A stretch of 64,000 nt of DNA, taken from Magnolia sinica. Its lineage: Eukaryota; Streptophyta; Magnoliopsida; Magnoliales; Magnoliaceae. This document shows positions 35,236 to 47,220 of the stretch, in pieces; within the stretch, counting starts at the first letter, position 1, and every line of letters begins with the position of its first letter. A program made the position numbers and the translations under genes. The notes beneath the pieces were generated by a model, which saw only the letters and a list, made by a program, of their open reading frames with translations, did no database searches and was not told the DNA's origin. The stretch spans positions 1,178,001 through 1,242,000 of the forward strand of contig NC_080583.1 of the NCBI RefSeq assembly GCF_029962835.1, given 5' to 3'.

Positions 35236-35746
35236 GGGAAGTGGATTGCGTGGTGTGACACACACCACTGACCTCCATGTTGTGTTGACATCATCAGGTT
35301 CTTTGGGGCCATCATGATGTATGCGTTATATCCACAACGTCCATCCATTTGGCGAGATCATTCCAGTTCATGAGCCCAAAAATTAGGCAGATCAGAAGCG
35401 CAAGTGGACCACACTATAGAAAGCAATGAGGACAATGATTCCCACCGTTGAAACCTTCCTAGGTCCCACCATGATGTTTATATGTCATCCAACATAAAAC
35501 GAACATCAGATCCAAAATTTTCATGCCCCCTAAGAAGTTTTCAATGGTAGACATTCAATCCCCACAGATTTATGTGGTGTGGCCCATTTGAGCTTAATAT
35601 CTGCCTAATTGTTTCGCTCATACCATAAAATGATATCTTAAAATATATGGATGGTGTGGATATAACACATATATCCTATATAACTTGGTGACATCAACAC
35701 ACCATGGAGTTGGGTGGTCTATGGCACACCACGGAATCCGTTTCCC
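35236..35746. mobile_element. MULE-type foldback MITE with about 63-bp inverted ends
   Basis: Read inward, the ends are GGGAAGTGGATTGCGTGGTG and GGGAAACGGATTCCGTGGTG. The similarity continues for about 63 bp through CTCCATGTTGTGTTGACATC / CTCCATGGTGTGTTGATGTC. A second inverted layer (GTTATATCCACAACGTCCAT / GTTATATCCACACCATCCAT) follows inside. Flanking 9-mers match only 6 of 9, so the target duplication is weak. The same GGRARYGGATT terminus occurs at 50804 and 61218. Confidence 0.7.
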
Positions 35747-35966
35747 TGTTTTTAGTGAAATAAAAGTACAGAGTATATTCAAATGATATTTCAAGTGTCT
35801 TGTTCCATTCTTTATTTGATACCAAGCTTTTAAGACCTGGGTTAGTCCTGATCTGGTTCTGTACCTTAGGCCCACCCCAACCCTATCGAGTCAGGTCTAT
35901 TTAGCCCGGGCTCGAGTGAGTCCGGCGGACTCAGCCCAGGAGTCACGGACAAAATGAGTCGGCCTG

Positions 35967-36422
35967 AGTGTGTAAGAAGTTCCTACGGTCAAAACCTACG
36001 TGGGGTCCACGAAAATGTTTGTGAGAAATCCACTCAGTCCATCAGTTTTTATAGCCTATGTTAGAACTTGAACCAAAAAATGAGACAGACCCAAAACTCA
36101 AGCGGACCACACTACATGAAACAATGGGGATGGAATGACCACCATTGAAACCTTTATGAGAGCACATAAGTTTTGGATTAGGATAATACTTGTGTTTTCA
36201 GTTCATCTTGTGAACGGTTTGGATGGCATATAAGCATCATGGTAGGCGTCAGGAGGATTTCATTGGTGGGCATTTCTATTCCTACTCTTTCCAAAAGTGT
36301 GGTCCACTTACACTTTGGATCTGCCTCATTTTTTGTTTCATAGCCTAACATGGGTTGAAGAAACTGATGGCTGGGATGGATTTCTCACAGACATCTCAAT
36401 ACTAAATGAAAAACTTCCTTAA
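35967..36422. mobile_element. Foldback MITE of the TGAGAAATCCA type
   Basis: The left arm contains TGTTTGTGAGAAATCCACTC followed by AGTCCATCAGTTTTT. The right arm, read in reverse, gives TGTCTGTGAGAAATCCATCC followed by AGCCATCAGTTTCTT. The interior carries the common CCAAAACTCAAGCGGACCAC and CATTGGTGGGCATT segments of the same broad family as 54125 and 61218. Confidence 0.6.
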
Positions 36423-37449
36423 CATGTCAAACCATCCATTCTTTTATATAGTGGTGATCCAGTCAGTACCAGTTGAACTGGGACAACATGCTAGGCCAGG
36501 GCTAGTCTCAAGCATAAAGACCCAAGTGCTGGTCCTGTAAGGTGGGGACACCCAGTCCTGTCTGTGTGGTCCAACCCTAATTGGGGCCACACATGTACAA
36601 AACAAATGAACGGTTGAATGATCACTGATCAATTCACAATCTATTACACGTGTAGGATGATCTAGTCAGTTTCAGTATTTGTTAACATAGGACTCTACCC
36701 AGTGGGAACAGCTTGATGAACGGCTGTGATGGGAAGCATATATGCCAGGTGGCCACATGTGACTTAACGTTTCACCTAGAGTCATTTTGAACTTCGAATG
36801 TGAGGATAAATGGATGAGATTTGCTAAAGCCCACATGCACCAATACATGCAGTCATCTACCCCAAGTTGCCACGTGTACAGTTCATCTGAACCTAACATT
36901 AGGTGGGCCCCACCATGTGGAGAACCTGGCCCAAAAATCAGGCCAGCACACTCGTCTGGCAGGCCACACAAATACATTGAATGTGAACCTTCTACAGTAT
37001 TTTCTCTTAAATCTAGCATGGTTTCCGTACACTGGCTCCCCTGATGAGCTCACCAACTTAAATTAATGGGCCAGTCCTCTACACTACATGGCCCACCTGA
37101 TTTTCATAGCTTTGGATGCCACGTATAAGTTCCAGGTTTCGCACGTGCTGCAAGTAACCGTTGAAGGTCGTGTGTTGGTTCACATCTTCACATGGAATGT
37201 CGTGGCTTGAGCGTGACCGTCCGTCTGCTTAGCAAAGATCACCTACAAATCACTTCCCATCGAAGAGGCCAGTTCCTCTACAACCATTGTAGAATAAGCT
37301 TATCTTACCCAACGTGACGCAGGGTCCACATCCCCCCTTCAAGGTTACCCTATGTCCCAAAAATCAGGCGTATCCAATACACAGGTGGGCCACACCACAG
37401 CGAACAGTTTAGATGGAGTCACCACCACTAAAGCATTTCAGATTGAGTG
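36423..37449. other. Intergenic, MITE fragments only
   Basis: GTGGGCCCCACCATGTGGAG, CAGGTGGGCCACACCACAGCG and similar segments show further MITE remnants. The last of these, ending in CATTTCAGATTGAGTG, is the left half of a copy cut by copia element 2; its right half resumes at 42823 with TTTGGGGCCCATCG. Confidence 0.55.
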
Positions 37450-37946
37450 TGTTAAATTTCATCACCACCTCTTTTGAATATTTTGGAGTTTTACGAAAAT
37501 TTCTGGACATTTTCGAAAAATTCTAGAATTTTTTAGAATATTCCGGAAACTTGTAGAGTTTGATAGAGTTTTCTTGACTCTTCCGAAATATTTCGGACTA
37601 TACTAGAACCTTCCAGATTCTCTTAAAATATTTCGGAATATAATAGAACATTATACGATATTTGGAAACTTTTAGAACTCTTTAAAGTTGTGTTGATTCT
37701 AAAATTTTACATATCCCTCTATAAATATAAGAAGTGTCTCATTGTGTACATACAAAAACAACAAAGAGTGAGTTAAAGAGTGAAAGCAAGGTGTCAAAGT
37801 ATTAAGAGTTTAAAAAGAGTTTTTCCTTGTATGTGAGAGTTGTCATTTAAGAGTGATAGATTGTTAGTGTTGTAAAACATACCCTTGTTGTGTACAAGTA
37901 TTTGTAATAAATATAATTACATTTACTTGTTGTGTTCGACTCTTCA
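37450..37946 (+). repeat. 5' LTR of copia element 2
   Basis: The U3 part has many TTCNNGAA-type motifs (for example GAATATTCCGGAAACTT at about 37537). A TATA box TATAAATA lies at 37720-37727. The LTR ends GACTCTTCA. Confidence 0.92.
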
Positions 37947-38064
37947 ATTTTGTATCAGAGCGAGGTTTGGTTGGAATCCGTTTTCTAAGGTGATCGTGCA
38001 CGGTATGGAGATTGTGAAGTTTGTTGGCCTGCTTGGTAAAAGGGAGTGATAATCACATCAAGTC

Positions 38065-39041
38065 ATGATGGCGGATCTTGTAAACAAAATGAGTGGAATT
38101 ACAAGGCTTAACAACCACAACTATGAAAGTTGGAGGAGTCGCATTAAGTCATACCTTGAAGGGCAAGACTTATGAGAGGTTGTTAATGAGAATGAAATTA
38201 CCCTATCTCCTAAGAAAAATGCTGAAGCACTCCGAAAGTGGAAGATTAATACCGGGAAGACAATGTACATGCTCAAGTCAACCATTGAGGATGAGTTGCT
38301 TGGGTGAATAAAGGATGACGACACACCCAAGATGACATGAGACACCTTTGCATCATTGTTTTCAAAAACAAATAATGCTCGACTTCAATATTTGGAGAAT
38401 GAGTTAATGTCCACCACCCAAGGAAATTAGTCTATAAGCGAATACTTTACAAGAGTAAAGAATTTATGTTGAGAAATTTAGAATTGGATCTTAAAGCAAA
38501 TGTTCATAAGGAAAGAATGGGGAGGATCATTATAAACGGGTTGAAGCCTAAGTATAATGTTTTTATCACCACAATACGAGCTTGGCCTACTCAACCTACT
38601 CTCATAGAGTTGGAGAATTTGTTAGTCAATCAAGAAAGTTTATGCAAACAAATGGCTGGAGTGTCGATAAACAAGGAAGAGGAAGCACTCTGCTACAATA
38701 ATAAAAAAGGCGGACATCGACAGCAGAACAGAAAGGGCGAACAAAGTCAGCAGAACTTTAGAAAGTCCAAGAAGAGAGAAGAGCAAAGAAGAAGTCCTCG
38801 GACAAGGGGAGTTCAGTCCAACAACAACACAAATAAACGAGAATCATCCGTATCTCAAAGGTATGATATAGAGTGTTTCAATTGCGGCAAAAAATGTCAC
38901 TTTACAAAAAATTGTTGGTTAAAAAAAAAATTAGCCGAAGGTAACTTGGTGACTTCTAAAAATCACCAAGAAGACAGTGAAAATGAATGGGACTTTCAGG
39001 CATCCTTAGCAGTGTCTGAATCCAACAAAGGAGATTGTTAA
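38065..39041 (+). pseudogene. Gag of copia element 2, broken
   Basis: From ATG 38065 the frame gives MMADLVNKMSGITRLNNHNYESW, a typical gag start. Stops follow at YLEGQDL-stop and later, and a frameshift lies near 38465. The next open frame to 39041 has NGLKPKYNVFITTIRAWP and a zinc knuckle CFNCGKKCHFTKNCW (C-x2-C-x4-H-x4-C kept, the usual Gly before His replaced by Cys). Confidence 0.85.
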
Positions 39042-39181
39042 GAGAAGGAAATAGATTTTGATGAACCACTCAAGCAGTCTAACACAGTTACTGACGAAGT
39101 AGCTGCTTCCTCAATAGTGACAGAGACGGGTGAAATAGTCATTGCTGCAGTTTCCAATCAAAGAACTATCAGCTACAGTGA

Positions 39182-40830
39182 TGATTAGATCGTTGATTCA
39201 GGGTGCTCAAACACATGACATGTGATAAGAAAAAACTGTCAAGCTTATTTGCCTACAAAGGAGATCGGGTGGTGGTAACAGCTAATAATTCAAGGTTGCC
39301 GATAACTCACATAGGTACGACTACTATCACACATCGATTTAGCCCTAATCAAGTAAAGTTGCAAGATATTTATCACGTGCCAGAGATGAAGAAAAACCTG
39401 TTGTCAGTATCACAACTGACATCTTCTGGTAATTATGTGGTATTTGGACCAGAGGCTGTTAAAGTGTACCGAAACCTTAAACCGTTAGGTACACCTATCA
39501 TGGAAGGACGACGCTTGGAGTCAATCTACGTAATGTAGATAAGACTCGAAAAAATGAACTGCAGATCCCCGGCATACACGTTTAGGGCACGTGAGTTATC
39601 ATAAGCTGAAGATAATGATGAAGAAGGCTATGCTCAAAGGTCTTCCCCAGCTGGATGTTTGAGAAGATATATTTTATGCAGGGTGTTAATATGGAAAAGC
39701 ACACTAATTACCATATGAAGAGTCAAAGTTTAGAGCTAAAGAACCCTTGGAGATTGTTCACTCAGACGTGTTCAGACGGATAAAACAGGCATCGGTTAGT
39801 GGCATGCGTTACATGGTGACCTTCATTGAAGACTTCTCAAGGTACGTTTGGGTTTACTTCATGAAAGAGAAGTCAGAAACTTTATTAAAATTTAAAGAAT
39901 TTCAGGACAAGGTTGAAAGTGAGTTCGACAGAAGTATCTGATGCTTGTGAATGGATAATAGTGGAGAGTATACGTCGAAAGAGTTCTCAAATTATCTAAA
40001 GGAGTGTAGAATCCGACGACAATTGACTTGTTCGAGCACTCCACAACAAAACGGCGTTGTCGAAAGAAAAAAATCATCACCTTACAGAGATATGTCAGAG
40101 TATGCTATATGCTAAGAATGTGCCCAGCCGATTCAGGGCAGAGTGATACAAATGGCAGCTCATGTGATCAATAGGCTACCACAGGCAAAACTAGGCTTTG
40201 TCTCACCCTTCGAAAAGCTGTGGAACATAAAGCTCAAGGTGAGTCACTTCCGAGTCTTCGGATGTGTATGCTATGTGCTTGTGCCTGATCACTTGCGTAA
40301 CAAGTTCGATAAGAAGGTGATTCGTTGCATCTTTTTAGGCTATAGCAGTGAAAAGAAAGGGTGAAAATGTTGCAACCCTGCAACTGGTCGGTGCTACACA
40401 TCAAGGAATGTTGTCTTTGATGAAGCCTCATCATGGTGGTTGCCACTGAAGGAGGAGCTACCAAACTATCAAGACTTAGAAGATGAAATGCATGAGAAGA
40501 AGGGGGAGACAAGGGAAGGAGAAGAATCTCCTAGTTCAACTAAGGAGTTGACGTCCACAGCAGGAGATGGTGAGCAAGTGCCTAATCTGTCTGGAACACC
40601 ACATAAATCTATGAGTCCATGACAAACTGGAGTACATCAAAGTAATCCAGAAGAGCTTCGCCCGAGTCAACAGGAGGTTGCGGTAGAAAACCCACCACTT
40701 AGGAGGTCGACTAGAAAGAGAAAGCCTAACCCAAGATACATGGATGCTGCCTTAGTAGAAGAAGAGACCGTGAAATAGCCAATGACATTTGAAGAAGCAT
40801 CCCGAGACATAGAATGACAGAAGGCGATAG
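39182..40830 (+). pseudogene. Protease and integrase part of copia 2 polyprotein, broken
   Basis: IVDSGCSN at about 39191 is the protease active site. A one-base shift right after it moves the frame to [20 protein letters not shown] and [16 protein letters not shown]. Integrase pieces are [29 protein letters not shown] and [11 protein letters not shown], separated by stops. The middle motif has a stop in place of the usual Arg/Ser and Ser for one Gly. FGCVCYVLVPDHLRNKFDKK and the LRRSTRKRKPNPRY linker follow. Confidence 0.85.
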
Positions 40831-40847
40831 AAAAAGAGATTAAGGCA

Positions 40848-42311
40848 TTGAACCAAAATCAGACTTGGGAACTAGTTTCAAAACCCAAGGATGTGAAGCT
40901 GATATCATGCAAATGGGTGTACAAAGTCAAGACTTACCCCGATGGATCAATAGAAAGGTACAAAGCTCGACTAGTGGATAGAAGATTCTCACAAGAATAT
41001 GGGTTAGACTATGATGAGACTTTTAGACCAGTAGCAAAAATTACAACGGTGCGAGTACTACTAGTACTCACAGTGAGCAAGTCTTGGAAACTGTGGCAGA
41101 TAGATGTAAAGAATGTCTTTCTACATGGAGAAATTGATCGAGATATCTACATGGAGCAGCCAAGTGATTTCCAAAGTAAAAGGCATCAGGATTACTTCTG
41201 TAAACTAAAGAAGACTTTGTATGGGCTTAAACAAGCACTGAAGGCATGGTACGACAAGATAGGGGAATTTCTAGTGCAAAGTGGATTCTCGGTGGCACCT
41301 GTGGACTCCAGTCTCTTTGTAAAATTTCAGGAAGGTAAACTAGCAATAGTGCTAGTGTACGTAGATGACTTGATCATCACTGGAGATGATGACGGTGAGA
41401 TTAAAAGGACAAGAGAGAACTTGTCCGTGCGATTCCAAGTGAAGGAACTTGGAGAACTGAAGCATTTTCTTGGGCTGGAGATTGATCGAAGCAACAAACG
41501 CATATTCCTCTGTCAACAGAAGTACACCAAAGACCTATTAAAGAAATATGGGATGCTTGAATGCAAGCCAATTGCCATACCTATGGAGGCTAATGCTAGG
41601 CTATGTTTGGAAGAAGGAAAAGACTTGGAAGATGCAACTATGTACCGACAAATAATTGGTAGTCTAATTTACCTTACATTATCGCAACCAGATATAGCTT
41701 ACGCAGTTAGTGTGGTTAGTCGGTTCATGCAAATACCAAAGAAGCCGCATCTTGAAGCAATACGTCGAATATGGAGGTATGTGAAGGGTACAATAGACCT
41801 TAGTCTATTGTACAAGAAAGGTGGAGCATACAAGATAGTTGAGTACTGCGATGCTGACTATGGTGGTGATCATGACACATGACGATCAACTACTGGATAC
41901 GTTTTCAACCTTAGCTTAGAAGCAATCTCTTAGTGTAGCAAGAGACAACCTACAGTATTTTTATCAACCACGGAGGCTGAATACAGAGCAATGGCAATGA
42001 CAACACAAGAAAGCACATAGCTTATACAGTTAATGAGAGATCTTCATCAACCAGATGATTATCCAATGATATTGCGCTGCGACAATCAAATAACAATCTG
42101 CTTGGCTGAGAATCTAGTGTTTCATGCCAGGACCAAGCATGTGGAGGTACACTATCACTTCGTGAGAGAGAAGGTACTTCAAGGAGAAATCGAGATGAGT
42201 CATGTGAAGACCGATGATCAAGTTGCAGACATACTCACGAAAGGACTTAGCAATGCTAAGTTCATCAAATTCAGAAAGCAACTTGGCATGATGACCAAGG
42301 CAGAATTGTGA
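40848..42311 (+). pseudogene. Reverse transcriptase and RNase H part of copia 2
   Basis: A 344-residue open stretch covers the reverse transcriptase: [49 protein letters not shown] and an intact YVDD box ([13 protein letters not shown]). RNase H starts [13 protein letters not shown] and is then interrupted by TGA at 41880, TAG near 41932 and TAG near 42018. The part STTEAEYRAMAM and KHVEVHYHFVREKV remains. It ends at TGA 42309-42311. Confidence 0.87.
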
Positions 42312-42331
42312 GAGTTGGTGCTAAGAGGGGG

Positions 42332-42817
42332 TGTTAAATTTCATCACCACCTCTTTTGAATATTTCGGAGTCTTCCAAAAACTTTCGGACATTTCTGAAA
42401 AATTATAGAATCTTCCGGAAACTTCTAGAGTTTAATAGAGTTTTCTTGACTCTTCCGGAATGTTCCGGACTATGCTAGAACCTTCCGGATTTTCTTAGAA
42501 TATTCCGAAATATAATAGAATCTTATATGATATTTGGAAGCTTCTAGAAATCTTTAGAGTTGTGTTGATTCTAGAATTTTTCATAGCCCTTTATAATATA
42601 GGAAGTGTCTCATTATGTACACACATAAACAATAAAGAGTGAGTTTAAGAGTGAAAGCAAGGTGTCCAAGTATTAAGAGTTCAAAAAGAGTTTTTCCTTG
42701 TGTGTGTGAGTTATTATTTAAGAGTGATAGTTTGTTAGTGTTGTAAAGCATACCCTTGTTGTGTACAAGTATTTGTAATAAATATAATTACATTTACTTG
42801 TCGTGTTTAACTCTTCA
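42332..42817 (+). repeat. 3' LTR of copia element 2 with heat-shock-element array
   Basis: It is collinear with the left LTR. Between 42390 and 42550 the U3 part holds several runs of alternating GAA and TTC blocks spaced by two bases, the signature of heat-shock elements (see the separate entry). Confidence 0.92.
42408..42549 (+). promoter_or_regulatory. Cluster of heat-shock elements in the LTR promoter of copia 2
   Basis: Heat-shock factors bind inverted repeats of nGAAn with two-base gaps. Seen here: GAAtcTTCcgGAAacTTCtaGA at 42408-42429 (five blocks), TTCcgGAAtgTTCcgGA at 42453-42469, GAAccTTCcgGA at 42478-42489, GAAtaTTCcgAAA at 42498-42510 and GAAgcTTCtaGAA at 42537-42549. The left LTR keeps weaker versions. 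The cluster lies upstream of the TATA-like TTATAATATA at about 42591. Confidence 0.7.
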
Positions 42818-42822
42818 GAGTG

Positions 42823-43716
42823 TTTGGGGCCCATCGTGTTTTGTATATGCCATCTAATCCATTAGCAAGATGCACGCCTCCCGGATTAATGGACACCCAA
42901 AAATTCTGGCTAATCCAAAACTTAGGTAGTCCAAAAAAATAAGTGGGGTCCACATGATGAACAGATTGGATGTCATCCATGCATTAGTTACACTTTCAAT
43001 TTTAGGACTCGAGTACATTTTGACCTAGTCACCTAATCATATATGTAGCTCAATATCATTAAATAGTAACAACCATTCAAACCACATATTCCAAATATAT
43101 AACATTGTAATACAAGATGAATAAAAGAATATTAAATAAAACGCATCTCAAATGTTAGTTGTACACCACTTATTAACAAGAAAATCTAAATTTATTATGC
43201 AATTCCTACAAAATTAATAAAATAAATTCAAAGGTTTGAAATCTCTAATATTCTCTAAGAATTACATTCTCCATTTTTCTAAAGTTTTACTCGTCGGTAT
43301 TCTTTCATCATAATCATTGCTCTTTTTATCTCTTTAGGAGAAATATTATCAAATTCATCGTACCATTCTCTTATTCTTTTTCTTGGATGGGCAAATTTTC
43401 AATAAGGACAGCTATCTCAACTTAGTAAGCTATTATTCACTTACTTTCATAACTTATACATATAATAGATATCATTTTTATAAAATATTTATAAGATAAA
43501 TAAGAGATAATAAATAAAACCTTAACAAAGATTTTAAGGGTGCACATGATAGATGGAGTGGATGTCATCTACACACTAGTGATACCTGTACAAAAAGTTA
43601 TAAGTCAAGCTTTTTACATAATAAAATGGTGAAATTAGCCTGTGAAATAAATCCTAAATCCTAAATCTATAGTATTTTATTAAATAATTAAAATCAACAA
43701 TGGTCTCTATTGTAAG
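42823..43716. other. Right half of a split MITE, then A/T-rich intergenic DNA
   Basis: TTTGGGGCCCATCGTGTTTTG and TATATGCCATCTAATCCATTAGC continue the MITE cut by copia 2. After about 42990 the sequence is very A/T-rich and I recognise nothing in it. Confidence 0.5.
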
Positions 43717-44318
43717 TAGGGGTGTACATTGAGTCGAACCAAGTTGAGCTGGCCTCAGCTCGACTCGGCTCGGCCACTAGCTGACCTCAGCTTGAACTCG
43801 GCTCGGCTCGGCTCGGTCCTTGAGCCTGACTGGCCAGCTCAGCTTGGTTCGGTCAACAGCTTGGATCAGTTCGAGCCGAGATCGAGTCGAGTTTACCTGT
43901 GCAACATTTCCACACACACCTGGACTGCACCTTCAAAATCTCACTGTATGGGAAATATAAGCAATGGTTTTCAAGGTATTTTATCAAACACCTTCAAAGC
44001 AACATAAAAAAAAAAAGATATTTATTTCATGTACATACCTTCCTTGCCACCAGCCACACTTCGTTGAGTCATTTCATAAAACACTTGGTCAGCAACATCA
44101 ATATCAAAGTAATCGAGTCACCGAATTGGTACGATCTGAGTTCGATTCGAGCTAGGTTCGATCCAAGTCGAGTCGAGCTGGGGTCAACTTGAACTCATTT
44201 TCGAGCTCAAAAAAAAGCTCAACTCGGCTTGAACTCAGCTTCGAACTGAGTCAAATTGAGCTTTTTCGAGTCGAGTCGAGCGAGCTAACCGAGCTAGCTC
44301 GGTTTGTGTACACCCCTA
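43717..44318. mobile_element. hAT-like MITE with perfect 12-bp TIRs and GAGCTCGGCTCGG repeats
   Basis: The termini TAGGGGTGTACA and TGTACACCCCTA are perfect inverted repeats. They are flanked by a perfect 8-bp target duplication ATTGTAAG at 43709-43716 and 44319-44326. Both sides are rich in CTCGGCTCGGCTCGG / CGAGTCGAGTCGAGC, which are partly complementary. Eight-base duplications point to hAT. Diverged copies lie at 51834-52405 and 63671 onward. Confidence 0.88.
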
Positions 44319-46860
44319 ATTGTAAGAGGCAATAAACAAAACCCTAAAAAAGGATTTGTGGAGTTGTACTTGATAAATAGAGTGAATGTCATCCATGCAT
44401 TAGTGGGACCTACACAAAAATTACAGATTAATAATAGTTTATACTGGAACTGGCTTCCAAAGTAAGCCCTAGACCATGACCCTAAATTCAAAGTACTTCA
44501 CTAAGCAATTGAAATCAACGATACAATCTGGTCTAAGACGCAACAGACAAAACCCGGGAAAAAAAAAGTCCATGAGGTTACATATAATGAAGAGTGGACG
44601 TCATACGTGCATTAGTGGGACCCATAAAAAATTATAAATTAAGGTTAATATGTGATAGAACTAGCCTCCTATATATATATATATTCAAAATAAACCCAAA
44701 AACCTGAAACCTAAGTTCAATTAATTCATGGAGTAATTGAAATGGACGGTTGTCTCTTATCTAAGAGGCAATAGACAAAATCCCCAAAAAAAGGGGATTT
44801 GTGGCTAAACTTGCAAAAACCTGTTTTGTATGATATTATATACAATCTTCGTTTCTAGTTAGTTCTATGATTAGAAATAATTTACTATCTTAATTAAATT
44901 AAAGTAATGTAGATGAGACCCCACTGAAAAAAGTACATAAGTCATAATGAGTGGAGGCTGAGGACATTATCTATTAGTCATTTACCGTTCAATATCCGCA
45001 CACATTGCAAATGTATGAGATCCGAACCTTCTATCTATTGGACTCTACCGTGGATGGAGTGTACCTCAAAAATCACAGCATTTGCGTTATCCTAGCCACA
45101 ACAAAGTCGAACGAATGGATGGTGTTCAGTGAGGAATAGAAAGTCCATTTATGGCTAGGATCATCTGATTGGTTTTATTTTCGGCATCTGGCACATCTAA
45201 CTGGGGCACAATAGATGAATAGTCTGGCCTTGTATTTGCATGCCACTTTGGTTTGCAGGAGTTGGATTTTCAGTCATCCAGACCATTGATATGATGGGTG
45301 CCACCATGGATATGGACATTCTCCTTTTTTTTCTTTTTTTTTTTTTGCAGAATGGAATATCATAGCCATCCAATCTTTGTCCTAGTCTGGGACCATAGAC
45401 GGTTGATCTTTATTCCTTTTATGGGCATCTGTATGATCTGCGGATTGAACGTTTTTTTAGCATTTCATCAGAGGATATGTTGGAGTATGTCAGATAAACG
45501 GTGCTTCGGCTCACCAACCCATGGGCCCCACCTGTATGGTTAAAAACTCGAGGCTCTACCGCTGGAGGATCATATTATTCTGTGTTACGGATAAGATGAG
45601 AAGTCCCCACGTAAACTCGTTTATTTCACCGTCCAAAAAATGTGACGTTGACATTCCACTGTTCAAAAATATATAAATTGTGAGTCCCATTTGGATTTGG
45701 ATTGTTTCACACTGATCAAGCTTTCCTAACCATCCGATTATTGGATATCAAATGGATGGTTAAGATTAAAAAAGTCAGTGGTCAAAAATCGAAATGAAAA
45801 AAGCAGATGGATAAACTTATTTTCTCAGTCTTTCTTTTTTCGCTATGCTCCATCCATAGATAGGTCGGTGATTTGGACGGTATGGATTGCCGTAAGGCCA
45901 TACCATGTGTACGGTTGAAGAGTCACCGCCATCTTTAACATGGTGTTACAAAAACATGGAAGCCGTAACATTGAAGGAGCGATCGCGCTATGTAACCGCG
46001 CAAACGGAGAGCCACATGAGAGCCACTCGACCGGAACTATCAAGAGATCCACCCCGTCCATATGGTACTATGCCATAGTTCTATCTTTAAAGTAGAAAAA
46101 TCATGACCATCTAAAAATCAGGTAGGCCACAAACAAATAAAAAGTTAGCATGGCGCACTCACCGTTAATTTTTATACATCCCACCGTGGTGTTTATATAT
46201 CATCCAATCCATTCATCTGATGTGACTCATCAGGATAAAATAATTACCCAAAATAAAAATATTCAAAATCTTATGTGGGCCATGAAACATGAAATCTAGA
46301 GGTTTTCAGTTATAATTTTATAATGTGACCCACTTGAACACTGAATAATTCTGATTTTTTGTATAAAAGCTTAAAAACGGGTGATGCATATGATGGACGG
46401 GTTAGATTTTATAAATGCCAACTCGTTTCTCACACGTTAGAGCAAGTGAGCCCGGCAGGTACCTTTGCGAGTTAGGGAAGCGAATGCACGAGAGAGAGAG
46501 AAAAACAAAGAGGGGAAAGATATATATACACACGCATCTTACTTAGTCAATGCAAGTAATGATAGAGAAAGGAGGAAAGACATGCCGGCTTTTTGGTTGT
46601 ATTCAGCTTCTTAAAATGTATCCTTATCATCACCACCAAAGCCGTCCAATTTCTCTCAGAAATATATTTATATTTCCATTCAAATACAACTGTCTACCAC
46701 CCGAAATTGTACTCCACTTACATGGGCCACATGACTCGCTTTGGTGGGTCAGAGATGTCCATTTCCTGGGCCCCACAGCCGATGGGCTCTTTTTTATTTT
46801 TTATTTTTATTTTTTAAAAAGTTTCCTGAAGTCGACTATTCTAAAGGAGAAAAACTTTTT
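44319..46860. other. Intergenic, MITE fragments only
   Basis: Repeated wording such as GTGAATGTCATCCATGCATTAGTGGGACC (44380 and again 44590) indicates an old duplication or two MITE fragments. A (TA)n lies at 44672-44684 and a short GA-rich tract at 46490-46515. No protein motif was recognised. Confidence 0.5.
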
Positions 46861-47220
46861 TACTCTGGCAGAGTGTGATGAATGATACACAGGCACTTGA
46901 TACTGACTTAGAAAAGTAGCGTAAAAGTACTCAAGTTAAACTGTCCAAATTAAGTCACTCCGTGGAGATGTATCATGAGAGATTATGCTATTTTTGATTA
47001 TCTACCTATCGAGTTCGGTGGACATTTATTGGACGGTTGAAAATGAACATATCCAGCAATCCTATTTTCGTAAAAACTGGCAAGAATCTAAGGCTTGGAT
47101 TGTCCCACCAATCTGATTTGGGATTGTGACAATCTGGGTCGGTTTTATCTGAGTTAATATGTGCCACGTGTACAATTGTTAGCGCCTGCGTATCAAGAGT
47201 AATACGCAGCGGGAGTATCA
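46861..47220. mobile_element. Foldback MITE family with GAGTATCA / GTATCAAG ends, copy 1
   Basis: The left end has TACTCTGGCAGAGTGTGATG and GATACACAGGCAC. The right end, read in reverse, has GATACTCCCGCTGCGTATTAC and GATACGCAGGCGC. The core holds GATTATCTACC and GGTGGACATTTATTGGACGG. The same core occurs at 48600-48660 and 60310-60355. Confidence 0.6.

Larger units (their letters stand above)
37450..42817 (+). mobile_element. Ty1/copia LTR retrotransposon 2, degenerate
   Basis: This 5.4-kb element has LTRs of 497 and 486 bp beginning TGTTAAATTTCATC and ending CTCTTCA. A perfect 5-bp target duplication GAGTG lies at 37445-37449 and 42818-42822. The primer-binding site TTGTATCAGAGC follows the left LTR and the polypurine tract AAGAGGGGG precedes the right one. 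Gag and pol domains in copia order lie between, with many stops and frameshifts. LTR divergence is visibly greater than in copia element 1, so this is probably the older insertion. It sits inside a foldback MITE. Confidence 0.93.

Noticed and set aside
36672-37044. Overlapping open frames of 115 and 85 residues on opposite strands
   Set aside because: Sequence is MITE-type (GTGGGCCCCACCATGTGG); no protein family signs.
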